NCBI GenBank assembly: GCA_017408535.1 | Contig: JAFQUL010000131.1 | Coordinates: 1-12,642, forward strand | Source of the DNA: Clostridia bacterium | GTDB lineage: Bacteria; Bacillota; Clostridia; Oscillospirales; CAG-272 | Reading direction: 5' to 3' | Length of the DNA: 12,642 nt | Shown here: in pieces, positions 1-6,830 of the stretch | Layout: every line of letters starts with the position of its first letter | Position numbering within the stretch: position 1 is the first letter of the stretch | Position numbers and translations under genes: made by a program | Notes under the pieces: generated by a model | Database searches by the model: none | Told to the model about the DNA's origin: nothing | The model's input: the letters and a program-made list of their open reading frames with translations, nothing else

Positions 1-1
1 A

Positions 2-141
2 CCTTGGCTCCCTCTGACGAGGGAGCTGTCACCGTAAGGTGACTGAGGGAGAGAAAAACCTTTAATTTAATGCTTTTTTACTCTCTCCCTCCGTCTTTTT
101 GCTTTGCAAAAATCCACCTCCCTCGTCAGAGGGAGGCAAGG
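2..141. repeat. MITE-like element with 24-bp terminal inverted repeats
   Basis: The left end (2-25) and right end (118-141) are inverted copies of each other, 23 of 24 bases matching. Further inverted repeats lie inside: GTCACC-GTAA-GGTGAC at 28-43, GAGGGAGAG (45-53) pairing with CTCTCCCTC (83-91), and TTTTTGC-TTT-GCAAAAA at 96-112. The whole 140 bp can therefore fold into a branched hairpin on either strand. There is no ORF inside, which fits a non-autonomous mobile element or a dispersed palindromic repeat. Similar CCCTCTGACGAGGGAG repeats are, from memory, common in gut Clostridia genomes. I see no clear target-site duplication, and the window starts one base outside the element, so its outer limit is uncertain. 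Confidence 0.7.
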
Positions 142-204
142 CCTTCGTATTCCCAAAAAGCTCGACAAATCATTTATATACATATCTGATCAGATAACAA
201 AAAC

Positions 205-258
205 TAAAAATGCGGAAGAAGTTTGTATTTTTTTACTTCTTCCGCACTCTTTTTTATT
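205..258 (-). terminator. intrinsic terminator, probably bidirectional
   Basis: A perfect 12-bp stem pairs 211-222 (TGCGGAAGAAGT) with 235-246. On the minus strand the stem is followed by a U-rich tract (complement of the A-rich 198-210), which suits it to end the deacetylase transcript coming from 320. On the plus strand it is followed by CTCTTTTTTATTT, so it could also stop transcription coming from the left edge. Confidence 0.8.
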
Positions 259-319
259 TATTTAGTTTATTTTATGCGTGTTTAAGGGCATTGAGTTTTT
301 TACAAACCCTTTTTTAGAA

Positions 320-1114
320 TTATATTTTTACTGTCTTACCCGCCGGGATCTCAAGTGTCATGCCGTCTACCGTAAGCCATACACTTATAGCAGATGGATT
401 GTAGAAGGTATCCAGGTCAATGGATATCCTAAGAGCTTTTGTTGCGTTTATGTAGTCAACTACCTCTATATTGGTGGCATACCACACGTCATCCCGTCCG
501 CCCACTCTCCGGCAGAAATCCTCAATTATATTCCAGTTGTCACTGCGGGAAAACTCATAGCTGTGACCCCATACGTAGAACAGCCTGAGATCGTCTCCGG
601 GGGCAAGAAAAGGTTCTACCAGCTCAGCTAAGTCTTCTCTGTGTCTGCAGGTGGGGTGCCAACGGAGAAAATCCTTTGGGAGATCAAAGCTTCGGGTAGA
701 AACAGTAGTGCGGGCATATTCAATGCCGACGCTTTTAATTACCTCCACTGTCTCATCGTCATAGTTACCGAAGGGATAGGACAGACCGCGCACAGGGTAA
801 CCGCAGGCTCTTTCCAGAATTTTTCTGTCCTCATAGGTCTCAACCAGCTTTGATGTCCCGGGAATGGTAGTGGGGCGGGGATGAGTCATCATATGGCAGG
901 CTATCTCGTGTCCCTTGTATATGTTTTTGATCTCTTCAGAGGGCATAAAGCCGTCTCTGTCAAGATTTATTGAGTTAAGGAAAAAGGTGCTTTTTATTCC
1001 GTTTTTGTTAAATATTTCTATAAGCCGTATGTCCTCCGGTACACCGTCATCGTAGCTCATGGTAAGACAGCGGCTGACTCCGCCGGGAAAACGGTTAAAT
1101 ACTACTCTATGCAT
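320..1114 (-). CDS. polysaccharide deacetylase family protein (NodB/CE4), cytoplasmic type
   Basis: This is a 264-residue carbohydrate-esterase-4-fold protein. The family removes N- or O-acetyl groups from glycans or related amides using a metal held by an Asp-His-His triad. Motif 1 is SYDDG at 20-24 (D22 likely base, D23 likely metal ligand), motif 2 is H74-MMT-H78 with Pro79, and motif 3 is the RGLSYPFG stretch in the middle of the protein. I see no signal peptide, transmembrane helix or wall anchor, so an extracellular peptidoglycan role is not supported. Cytoplasmic members of this family exist with unknown substrates. The C-terminal 40 residues look like a small beta-rich appendix. The start is ATG at 1114 because GAGG (1123-1126) lies 8 bases upstream. 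A GTG at 1123 in the same frame overlaps that ribosome binding site and is less likely. The gene is divergent from the ilv operon and followed by its own terminator. The exact substrate is unknown. Confidence 0.85.
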   Translation of the reverse strand: MHRVVFNRFPGGVSRCLTMSYDDGVPEDIRLIEIFNKNGIKSTFFLNSINLDRDGFMPSEEIKNIYKGHEIACHMMTHPRPTTIPGTSKLVETYEDRKILERACGYPVRGLSYPFGNYDDETVEVIKSVGIEYARTTVSTRSFDLPKDFLRWHPTCRHREDLAELVEPFLAPGDDLRLFYVWGHSYEFSRSDNWNIIEDFCRRVGGRDDVWYATNIEVVDYINATKALRISIDLDTFYNPSAISVWLTVDGMTLEIPAGKTVKI

Positions 1115-1138
1115 TAAGTACACCTCGCTTTTTTATTA

Positions 1139-1167
1139 AGTTTACCACGAAAAAACCGTTTTGTCTA
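1139..1167 (-). promoter_or_regulatory. candidate sigma-A promoter for the deacetylase gene
   Basis: Read on the minus strand, TAGACA (1167-1162) and TAAACT (1144-1139) are separated by 17 bases. The -35 matches 5 of 6 consensus bases and the -10 matches 4 of 6. Transcription would start near 1132, giving a short leader that contains the GAGG ribosome binding site. Confidence 0.45.
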
Positions 1168-1249
1168 CAGGTGAATAAAACTATTTTTATATTTTGAAAA
1201 TCCGATATCCGGTTACCTATACCCTAAATACGATAAAAAGAAAAAAAGA

Positions 1250-1278
1250 TTGACAAAAAGTATGGCTGATGATATAAT
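1250..1278 (+). promoter_or_regulatory. sigma-A promoter of the ilv-leu operon
   Basis: TTGACA (1250-1255) and TATAAT (1273-1278) are both perfect consensus hexamers with an optimal 17-base spacer. The start point should be near 1285, just ahead of T-box stem I. A promoter this strong fits a gene set controlled afterwards by premature termination rather than at initiation. Confidence 0.93.
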
Positions 1279-1284
1279 GGACTA

Positions 1285-1588
1285 AACGCTGAGAAGTGGA
1301 GTAGTAGCCGTTTTTTCGCTTTCTTAAGAGAGGTATCGGTAGGTGCAAGATATCGGGCGGACGCGGTGAACTCGCCATGGAGCGGCCGGGGTAAAGCGGA
1401 CGGTTGTCCGTGTGTAATTTCGGACGGGTGTTCCCGTAACAGAGCAATGGTGTGACAGCACCTGAGTGCATCTTTTTTAAGATGAATAAGAGTGGTACCG
1501 CGGAAGACAGCCGGCATTTTGTTCTGACTCTTTCGTCTCTTAGTTGTTATCGGCTTGGTAACCGGAGGCGGAGGGGCCTTTTATTTTG
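1285..1588 (+). promoter_or_regulatory. T-box leader (tRNA-Leu responsive, probable CUC specifier)
   Basis: The T-box core AGAGTGGTACCGCG is at 1489-1502, with the UGGU bulge (1493-1496) that pairs with the NCCA end of uncharged tRNA. Stem I starts near CGCT, and its base pairs with AGCG after the specifier. It contains the AGTA loop-E side, an apical GGTATC/GATATC stem (1332-1337 / 1349-1354) and a GGTGCAAG loop. The opposite side of the specifier loop reads GTGAA-CTC-GCC, placing the specifier codon CTC (Leu) at 1371-1373. Middle hairpins are at 1397-1410, 1424-1437 and 1469-1484. In the antiterminator, AGAG (1489-1492) pairs with CTCT (1537-1540) and GCGG (1500-1503) with TCGT (1533-1536). 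Those 3' bases are also the 5' arm of the terminator, so the two folds exclude each other. A leucine specifier fits the downstream leuA. Specifier assignment is by eye. Confidence 0.92.
1528..1588 (+). terminator. T-box regulated terminator
   Basis: Bases 1528-1540 (CTCTTTCGTCTCT) pair with 1564-1576 (GGAGGCGGAGGGG), a 13-bp stem including several G-U pairs. It is followed by CC and the run TTTTATTTT (1579-1587). The 5' arm overlaps the antiterminator 3' arm (1533-1540), so binding of uncharged tRNA would prevent this hairpin and allow read-through into ilvB. Confidence 0.85.
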
Positions 1589-1621
1589 ATATGAGTTTCT
1601 TTTGAAGGAGGCGAGCAGGAT

Positions 1622-3337
1622 ATGATCATGACAGGCGCTAAAATTGCAATAGAGGCATTGATCGCGGAGGGCGTTACCGATGTTTTCGGTTATCCCGGCG
1701 GTCAGGTGCTCAATATATATGATGCTCTGTATGATGCAGGAGACAGGCTTCGTCATATCCTTACCGCTCACGAGCAGGGTGCCGCCCATGCGGCGGACGG
1801 ATATGCAAGAGTTACCGGCAAGGTCGGTGTGGTAATTGCTACCTCCGGCCCCGGCGCAACAAATCTTGTTACCGGTATAGCTACCGCTATGCTTGACTCT
1901 GTTCCTATGGTTGCCATAACCGGCAACGTACCCACCTATCTTATCGGCAGGGATGGCTTCCAGGAGGTAGATATAACCGGTGTAACTATGCCGATAACCA
2001 AGCATAATTATTTTGTGACTGATGTAAAGGACCTTGCCGATACGGTAAGGGAAGCCTTCAGAATAGCAAAATCCGGCCGCCCCGGGCCGGTGCTTATAGA
2101 TATTCCCAAGGACGTTCAGGAGGCGGAGTATGATTATACTCCCGCCGCACCCTTACCTCCTGTGAGATATCCCGTGGCAGACGAGTCTCTTATGCGTGAT
2201 GCGGCAGAGCTGATAAACACCTCTGTCCGCCCGTATGTCTACATCGGCGGCGGAGCCGCAAGAGAAGGACTTGGCGGAGAAATACTCGCACTTGCCGAAA
2301 AGATAGACGGATACGTAGGCAGCTCACTTATGGGGCTGTCGCTTATCCCGAGCTCAGAGGGACGCTTCCTCGGTATGCAGGGTATGCACGGCAGATATGC
2401 ATCCTCACGTGCCGCAAAGGAGGCTGACGTTATAATCGCCGTCGGTGTCCGCTTCAGTGACAGAACTACGGGGGATATCAAGAATTATTCAAAGAATGCA
2501 AAGATAATTCAGCTTGACGGTGATATTGCGGAAATAAATAAGAACGTTCCGGTGGACGTTGGTATAGTGGGAGATATTACTGCCGCTTTGCTTAAGATAA
2601 CTGAGCTGTGCGAGGAAAAGAAGCACCACAAGTGGAAAAAGAAGATAGAAGCATACAGAGAGCAGGGCAGAGCCATCGGTGCGGAAATGGAGAAAAACGC
2701 AGGCGAGACTCTTACTCCGAAAAAGATATTTGACGTTATAAATTCTCTTAAGAATGATAATACACCCCTTGTGACCGATGTGGGTCAGCATCAGATGTGG
2801 ACGGCACAGTACGCTCGCTTTGAGAAACCGAGACGGCTTGCTACAAGCGGCGGTCTCGGAACAATGGGGTACGGTATGGGTGCAGCTATCGGTGCGTATA
2901 TTGCCGAAGGGGAGCGGCCCGTGCTTATAACAGGTGACGGCAGCTTCGGTATGAATCTCAACGAGCTTGCAACCGCCGTCAGTTACCGTGTTCCTATGGT
3001 CATCGTGGTCATGAATAACGGTGTTCTCGGTATGGTCAGACAGTGGCAGACCCTCTTTTACGATAAACGTTATTCAAGTACCGTTCTTGACCGCAAGACC
3101 GACTTTGTAAAGGTAGCTGAGGCGTTTGGAGCAAAGGGTGAGAGGGTAGATACCGCTGACGGCTTCAGAGATGCATTTGAACGTGCTCTCGCCTGTGATG
3201 GACCGTACGTTATCGATACCGTGATCGGAATGGATGAATTCGTTCTTCCCATGCTCCCGCCGGGCGGCAAAATGGAGGATATAATAACCGAGGACGTTAT
3301 CTCCTCGGAGGAAAGTGAAAAGGAAGGCTCAGAATAA
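1622..3337 (+). CDS. ilvB: acetolactate synthase, large (catalytic) subunit
   Basis: This 571-residue enzyme condenses two pyruvates to 2-acetolactate (valine, leucine) or pyruvate with 2-oxobutyrate to acetohydroxybutyrate (isoleucine), using ThDP, Mg2+ and FAD. The N-terminal PYR domain (about 4-170) has the catalytic Glu51 in AHEQGAAHAADG and the GFQE loop at 112-115. The central FAD-type domain spans about 190-330. The C-terminal PP domain has the ThDP motif GDGSF (438-442) ending in NN at 465-466, and RQW (473-475), typical of biosynthetic AHAS rather than catabolic AlsS. Length is normal for the family. The start is ATG 1622, with AAGGAGG at 1605-1611, 10 bases upstream. A second in-frame ATG at 1628 has worse spacing. 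It is the first gene after the T-box leader, and its stop overlaps the ilvN start by one base, consistent with coupled, stoichiometric synthesis of the two subunits. Confidence 0.97.
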   Translation: MIMTGAKIAIEALIAEGVTDVFGYPGGQVLNIYDALYDAGDRLRHILTAHEQGAAHAADGYARVTGKVGVVIATSGPGATNLVTGIATAMLDSVPMVAITGNVPTYLIGRDGFQEVDITGVTMPITKHNYFVTDVKDLADTVREAFRIAKSGRPGPVLIDIPKDVQEAEYDYTPAAPLPPVRYPVADESLMRDAAELINTSVRPYVYIGGGAAREGLGGEILALAEKIDGYVGSSLMGLSLIPSSEGRFLGMQGMHGRYASSRAAKEADVIIAVGVRFSDRTTGDIKNYSKNAKIIQLDGDIAEINKNVPVDVGIVGDITAALLKITELCEEKKHHKWKKKIEAYREQGRAIGAEMEKNAGETLTPKKIFDVINSLKNDNTPLVTDVGQHQMWTAQYARFEKPRRLATSGGLGTMGYGMGAAIGAYIAEGERPVLITGDGSFGMNLNELATAVSYRVPMVIVVMNNGVLGMVRQWQTLFYDKRYSSTVLDRKTDFVKVAEAFGAKGERVDTADGFRDAFERALACDGPYVIDTVIGMDEFVLPMLPPGGKMEDIITEDVISSEESEKEGSE

Positions 3338-3828
3338 TGCGATCGGTCATATCTGTATACGTTGAAAATAAATACGGTGTTCTTGCAAGGGTCGCAGGAC
3401 TCTTTATGCGCCGAGGATTTAATATCGACTCTCTGACGGTTAGTGAAACAGAGGATTCCCGTTATTCGAGAATCACCATCACCATGAACGGAGATGAGAA
3501 TTCGAGAGAACAGCTTATCAACCAGCTTACCAAGCTTCAGAACGTCAGAAGTGTAAAGCTTCTTGGCGGCGACAGTACGGTAGAGCGTGAGATAATGCTT
3601 ATAAAGGTAAGAAACACCCCTGAAAACAGAAGCGAGATAATGGCGGCAACCGAGATATACCGTGCTAAGATAATAGATTACACCACAGATGCAATGTGCG
3701 TCGAGGTAACCGGCGAGCCCACAAAGATCAAAGCGTTTATTGAAGTAATGAAGCCTCTTGGCATCGTTGAAATGTGCCGTACCGGTGTTGTGGCTCTTGA
3801 CAGGGGCGCAAACGTACTTGAAAAATGA
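3337..3828 (+). CDS. ilvN: acetolactate synthase, small (regulatory) subunit
   Basis: This 163-residue protein has an N-terminal ACT domain (about 2-75, opening with VISVYVENKYGVLARVAGLF) followed by the ALS_ss C-terminal domain (about 80-160). In the family this subunit activates IlvB and confers feedback inhibition by valine or other branched-chain amino acids, which bind at ACT-domain dimer interfaces. The ligand here cannot be read from the sequence. The ATG at 3337 overlaps the ilvB stop (TAATG), and a GGAAGG-like site lies inside the ilvB end. Family practice also uses the name ilvH for this subunit. Length and sequence look complete. Confidence 0.96.
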   Translation: MRSVISVYVENKYGVLARVAGLFMRRGFNIDSLTVSETEDSRYSRITITMNGDENSREQLINQLTKLQNVRSVKLLGGDSTVEREIMLIKVRNTPENRSEIMAATEIYRAKIIDYTTDAMCVEVTGEPTKIKAFIEVMKPLGIVEMCRTGVVALDRGANVLEK

Positions 3829-3842
3829 CGGAGGAAAGATAA

Positions 3843-4225
3843 ATGGCAGAAAAGATTTTTACCGATAAAGCTCCCGCGGCGATAGGTCCTTATTCACAGG
3901 CAATTAAAGCAGGGAATACCGTGTATACCTCAGGTCAGATCGCACTTTCTCCCGAGAGCGGTGTTCTCGTCGGAGATAATATTAAGGATCAGACCGAGCA
4001 GGTATGCAGAATCTCTCCGCAGTGCTTACAGCGGCTGGCGCTTCCCTTGACAGTATAGTAAAGACTACCTGCTTCATCGCAGATATGGCTGACTTTGCGG
4101 CTTTTAACGAGGTGTATGGAAAGTATATCACCTCCGCTCCCGCAAGAAGCTGTGTAGCGGCAAAGGCTCTCCCCAAGGGTGCCCTTGTTGAGGTTGAAGC
4201 CGTGGCGGTCACTAACGCGGAGTAA
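3843..4225 (+). pseudogene. ridA: RidA/YjgF enamine/imine deaminase, frameshifted by one base
   Basis: RidA hydrolyses reactive enamine/imine intermediates such as 2-aminoacrylate formed by PLP enzymes, and it commonly travels with ilv genes. Here the frame is broken. Residues 1-53 (MAEKIFTDKAPAAIGPYSQ onward) read from 3843 until TEQV, and the rest of the family sequence (MQNLSAVL onward) continues in another frame from 4004 to 4225. One base is missing in GGTATG at 4001-4006, where family members read EQVMQNL. Restoring one base gives an intact protein of about 127 residues, the normal family length, including the conserved Arg of ARSCVAAKALPKG and the VEVEAVA strand. Without the repair, translation ends in unrelated residues at 4058. 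A strong GGAGG (3830-3834) lies 8 bases before the ATG, and the gene sits 14 bases after ilvN. No slippery heptamer is visible, so the cause is a recent mutation or a sequence error. Confidence 0.88.
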
Positions 4226-4234
4226 AGATAAAAT

Positions 4235-5896
4235 ATGATAAATACCTCAAAATACACAAGACAGTTTTTTACCGTCAATGCCCCTAAAAGAAAGTGGGCA
4301 ACCAAGAGCTTTGTGGAAAAAGCTCCCCGTTGGTGCTCTGTTGATCTGAGAGACGGCAATCAGGCGCTTATGATCCCTATGAGCCTTGAGGAGAAGATGG
4401 ATTTCTTCGAGCTCTTGGTTGACGTAGGCTTTAAGGAAATAGAGATAGGATTTCCTGCGGCGTCTGAAACTGAATATACCTTTCTCCGTCGATTGATAGA
4501 CGGAAATCTTATTCCGCCTGACGTAACCGTTCAGGTGCTGACACAAAGCCGTGAGCATATAATCAGAAAGACCTTTGAGGCTCTTCGCGGATGTAAGAAT
4601 GCTATTGTTCATCTTTATAATTCTACCTCCCTCGCTCAGCGTGAGCAGGTGTTCAGAAAAAACAGAGATGAGATAAAGAAGATCGCTACAGACGGGGCAG
4701 AGCTCTTTGTCAGAATAGCCAAAGAGATGGGTGCTGACTATACCTACGAGTATTCACCCGAGTCCTTTACCGGTACAGAGCCGGAATTTGCCCTTGAGGT
4801 GTGCAATGCGGTGCTTGATATATGGAAGCCCACACCGGATAAGAAGGTCATTATCAACCTTCCCGTAACCGTTGAGCTTGCATCTCCCCACGTGTATGCC
4901 GATCAGGTTGAATATATCTCTGATAATATCAAGTACAGAGATTCTGTGGTCATATCTCTCCATCCTCACAATGACAGAGGCTGTGCGGTAGCAGATGCGG
5001 AGCTGGGTCTTCTTGCAGGTGCAGACCGTGTTGAAGGGACTCTTTTCGGAAACGGAGAGAGAACAGGTAACGTGGATATAGTTACTCTTGCGCTTAATAT
5101 GTACGCTCAGGGAATAGATCCTCTGCTTAATTTCAGTGATATGCCCAGTATCGCCGCACTTTACGAAAAGATAACCGGTATGGGTATATATGAGAGACAG
5201 CCCTATGCGGGTAAGCTTGTTTTTGCGGCTTTTTCCGGCTCTCATCAGGATGCTATCGCCAAGGGTATGAAGTGGCATGATGAAACCGGGGCAGACACCT
5301 GGACAGTACATTATCTTCCTATCGACCCGCGGGATGTGGGCAGGGAATACGAGACGGACGTTATCCGTATCAACTCTCAGTCCGGCAAGGGCGGAATCGG
5401 TTATCTGCTTGAGCATAATTTCGGATATCTTCTTCCTTCAAAAATGCGGGAGGATGTGGGATATACAGTCAAAAATATCTCGGACAAGGCTCATGCGGAG
5501 CTTTCGCCCGACGAGGTGCTTGATATCTTTACCGAGACCTACGTGAACATAAACGATCATATTAAGCTGATAGATTATCATTTCGTTCGTGACGGCAAGA
5601 TCACAGTTGAGCTTACCGTTGAGATAGACGGTGAGAGAAGAGTGCTTACCGCTTCCGGTAACGGTCGTCTTGATGCGGTCAGCAATGCGGTAAGAGAGGC
5701 GCTGAAGATAGAGTTCTCAGAGCTTACCTACGAGGAGCACGCACTTACCAAGGCATCTACCTCTCAGGCTATAACTTATATGAGTATCAAGCTTGCAAAC
5801 GGTAAGAAGGTCTGGGGTGCAGGTATCCACGACGATATTATCGCATCCTCCATCAACGCTCTGTTCTCTGCAATAAACAGGGCTATTGGAAAATGA
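4235..5896 (+). CDS. leuA: 2-isopropylmalate synthase (long, LeuA type 2)
   Basis: This 553-residue enzyme condenses acetyl-CoA with 2-ketoisovalerate to 2-isopropylmalate, the committing step of leucine synthesis. The catalytic TIM barrel (about 30-310) has LRDGNQ at 38-43 with metal ligand Asp40, HPHNDRG at 243-249 with the His-x-His metal ligands, and the GNGERTGN loop at 272-279. A linker contains GSHQDA (335-340). The C-terminal LeuA allosteric domain (about 430-553) is present, so leucine feedback inhibition is expected. The sequence resembles the longer Actinobacteria/Clostridia form rather than the roughly 515-residue enterobacterial type. The start is ATG 4235, 9 bases after the ridA stop, with GGAG at 4219-4222 inside the ridA end. 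It is the last gene of the T-box operon. A 60-bp diverged copy of its 3' end lies at 6828-6887. Confidence 0.96.
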   Translation: MINTSKYTRQFFTVNAPKRKWATKSFVEKAPRWCSVDLRDGNQALMIPMSLEEKMDFFELLVDVGFKEIEIGFPAASETEYTFLRRLIDGNLIPPDVTVQVLTQSREHIIRKTFEALRGCKNAIVHLYNSTSLAQREQVFRKNRDEIKKIATDGAELFVRIAKEMGADYTYEYSPESFTGTEPEFALEVCNAVLDIWKPTPDKKVIINLPVTVELASPHVYADQVEYISDNIKYRDSVVISLHPHNDRGCAVADAELGLLAGADRVEGTLFGNGERTGNVDIVTLALNMYAQGIDPLLNFSDMPSIAALYEKITGMGIYERQPYAGKLVFAAFSGSHQDAIAKGMKWHDETGADTWTVHYLPIDPRDVGREYETDVIRINSQSGKGGIGYLLEHNFGYLLPSKMREDVGYTVKNISDKAHAELSPDEVLDIFTETYVNINDHIKLIDYHFVRDGKITVELTVEIDGERRVLTASGNGRLDAVSNAVREALKIEFSELTYEEHALTKASTSQAITYMSIKLANGKKVWGAGIHDDIIASSINALFSAINRAIGK

Positions 5897-5916
5897 TTAA
5901 CTAAAGATATAAGTAA

Positions 5917-5955
5917 CAGAGGCAGACACGATTTGTGCCTGCCTCTGCTGTTTGT
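5917..5955 (+). terminator. intrinsic terminator after leuA
   Basis: CAGAGGCAG (5917-5925) pairs with CTGCCTCTG (5939-5947). The stem extends by CAC/GTG (5927-5929 / 5935-5937) past one mismatch and is closed by the loop GATTT. It is followed by CTGTTTGTTTATT. It sits between convergent genes and may also help to end the minus-strand gene at 5956, though the U-tract is on the plus side. Confidence 0.8.
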
Positions 5956-6465
5956 TTATTGTATGTATTTATACATTTTGGTAGGATAGAGAAGACTGAT
6001 GGTGTTTTTTCCTCTGTAGTAAACAATATAGAATTCATCCCTGACACTGCAAAGGTCATAAGTGGTTGACGATACTGCTACTCCTTCAAAACCGGCAAAA
6101 ACAAGGATCTTTGCTTCATGACGTGAGACAGTTTTTTTCCTTTTTTCAATTACATCGGCTGTTATGATATCAAATTCACCACGGTCAAGCAGTCTTTTCT
6201 CGGAAATGATAAAACCAAGAGGACGAAGGATATTAAACGGAAATATAGCTAAACCGACTACAAGAACTGCACTTATGATGATGTCCAGAACCAGATCGTT
6301 TATACACATAAATATTCCATAGACTATTCCTACGATGAGCAGGATGTAAGGAGGTAAAAGTACAGAATTAAGGATCAATGAAATCCGAAGATTTGCTGTA
6401 TTACCGGAGCGAAGTTCTTTTTCTATCAAACTTCGTGTAATAATGTTTTTTGTTTCTTTTTCCAT
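5956..6465 (-). CDS. small membrane protein of unknown function, two predicted TM helices
   Basis: I do not recognise this 169-residue protein. It has a charged N-terminus (about 1-25) and two adjacent hydrophobic segments at about 27-53 and 58-80, forming a likely hairpin in the membrane. A C-terminal soluble region of about 85 residues is rich in beta-strand-forming residues (FDIITADVIEKRKK, then EFYIVYYRGK and LLYPTKMYKYI). The positive-inside rule puts both ends in the cytoplasm. The start ATG at 6465 is preceded by AAGGGG with a 6-base gap, and a good promoter lies 60 bases upstream, so it is probably expressed on its own. It converges on leuA with only the shared terminator between them and has no evident functional link to it. 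It lies inside the segment I infer was involved in a duplication (see 6828-6887). Confidence 0.75.
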   Translation of the reverse strand: MEKETKNIITRSLIEKELRSGNTANLRISLILNSVLLPPYILLIVGIVYGIFMCINDLVLDIIISAVLVVGLAIFPFNILRPLGFIISEKRLLDRGEFDIITADVIEKRKKTVSRHEAKILVFAGFEGVAVSSTTYDLCSVRDEFYIVYYRGKNTISLLYPTKMYKYIQ

Positions 6466-6522
6466 TGAAAACCCCTTGCTTTTTCGACATTGTCATCCGC
6501 TTTGTCGGTCTGATACGTAGCC

Positions 6523-6551
6523 ATTGTAACATATGTATGAGTATATTTCAA
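6523..6551 (-). promoter_or_regulatory. sigma-A promoter for the gene at 5956-6465
   Basis: On the minus strand TTGAAA (6551-6546) and TACAAT (6528-6523) are separated by exactly 17 bases. Each matches 5 of 6 consensus bases. Transcription should begin near 6516, giving a leader of about 50 bases before the ATG at 6465. Confidence 0.75.
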
Positions 6552-6627
6552 TATTCTTCCGGTAATATTTCATTATCTGCGGATTTATATAAAGCATAAC
6601 ACCTTGAAACGGTAAATAAAACGGCAG

Positions 6628-6829
6628 CTATTTAATAGAAATTACATCTACCGATCCCTCGTCTTTGATGAAAAAATCATCGGTACTGCATCCGAGAAAG
6701 CTTGCGAGTCTCGGCAGAGTGAAAATGTCGGGATAACACAGGTCTTGCTCCCATTTATATACTGCCTGTGCGGAAACACCAACCAGCTTCCCAAAGGCCT
6801 TTTGAGATAATTTGTTTTCACGGCGGTAT
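6628..6829 (-). pseudogene. 5'-truncated copy of the XRE regulator gene (copy A)
   Basis: The minus strand encodes residues matching 17-74 of the intact XRE regulator at 10742-10990: YRREN, the whole helix-turn-helix, and FFIKDEG. It ends in a different tail (SVDVISIK, TAG at 6630-6628). Over 180 bases (6651-6830 against 10765-10944) I count 7 mismatches and no gaps. Two of the changes alter residues (Asp to Lys and Arg to Lys in the HTH region). The first 16 codons are gone. Immediately upstream in frame is a stop codon created by the junction with leuA-derived sequence, and no start codon or ribosome binding site is available. It is therefore almost certainly not translated. Confidence 0.93.
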
Positions 6830-6830
6830 T
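6651..6830 (+). repeat. direct repeat, left copy (XRE-derived)
   Basis: This is the left member of a pair of direct repeats with 10765-10944, about 96% identical and colinear, separated by a constant offset of 4114 bp. Together the copies bracket the complete GntR-ABC-permease operon. Homology stops abruptly on both sides: the left flanks differ (different C-terminal codons), and at the right the sequence switches into leuA-derived DNA at TATT (6827-6830). Confidence 0.95.

Noticed and set aside
1..145. CRISPR-like repeat or origin at the left edge
   Set aside because: There is only one pair of inverted ends, no spaced direct repeats and no DnaA-box cluster. A MITE-like element explains it.
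183..196. 14-bp perfect palindrome TATCTGATCAGATA as an operator
   Set aside because: It lies between the MITE and the terminator with no promoter or gene start nearby, so I see no role for it.
278..853. Plus-strand open frames of 117 and 70 codons at 278-631 and 641-853
   Set aside because: They are antisense to the deacetylase gene, which carries clear CE4 motifs in its own frame.
1217..1517. Minus-strand open frames of 84 and 97 codons
   Set aside because: They lie antisense to the T-box leader, whose structured sequence accounts for the absence of stops. They have no ribosome binding site and no protein-like composition.
3996..4010. Programmed -1 frameshift to express full-length RidA
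   Set aside because: There is no X-XXY-YYZ slippery heptamer, homopolymer or following strong stem at GAGCAGGTATGCAG, and RidA proteins are not known to use recoding. A mutation or sequence error is simpler.
4754..5416. 220-codon open frame on the minus strand
   Set aside because: It is entirely antisense to leuA, whose sequence is strongly conserved in its own frame. The antisense frame gives Cys/His/Arg-rich text with no recognisable domain and no ribosome binding site.
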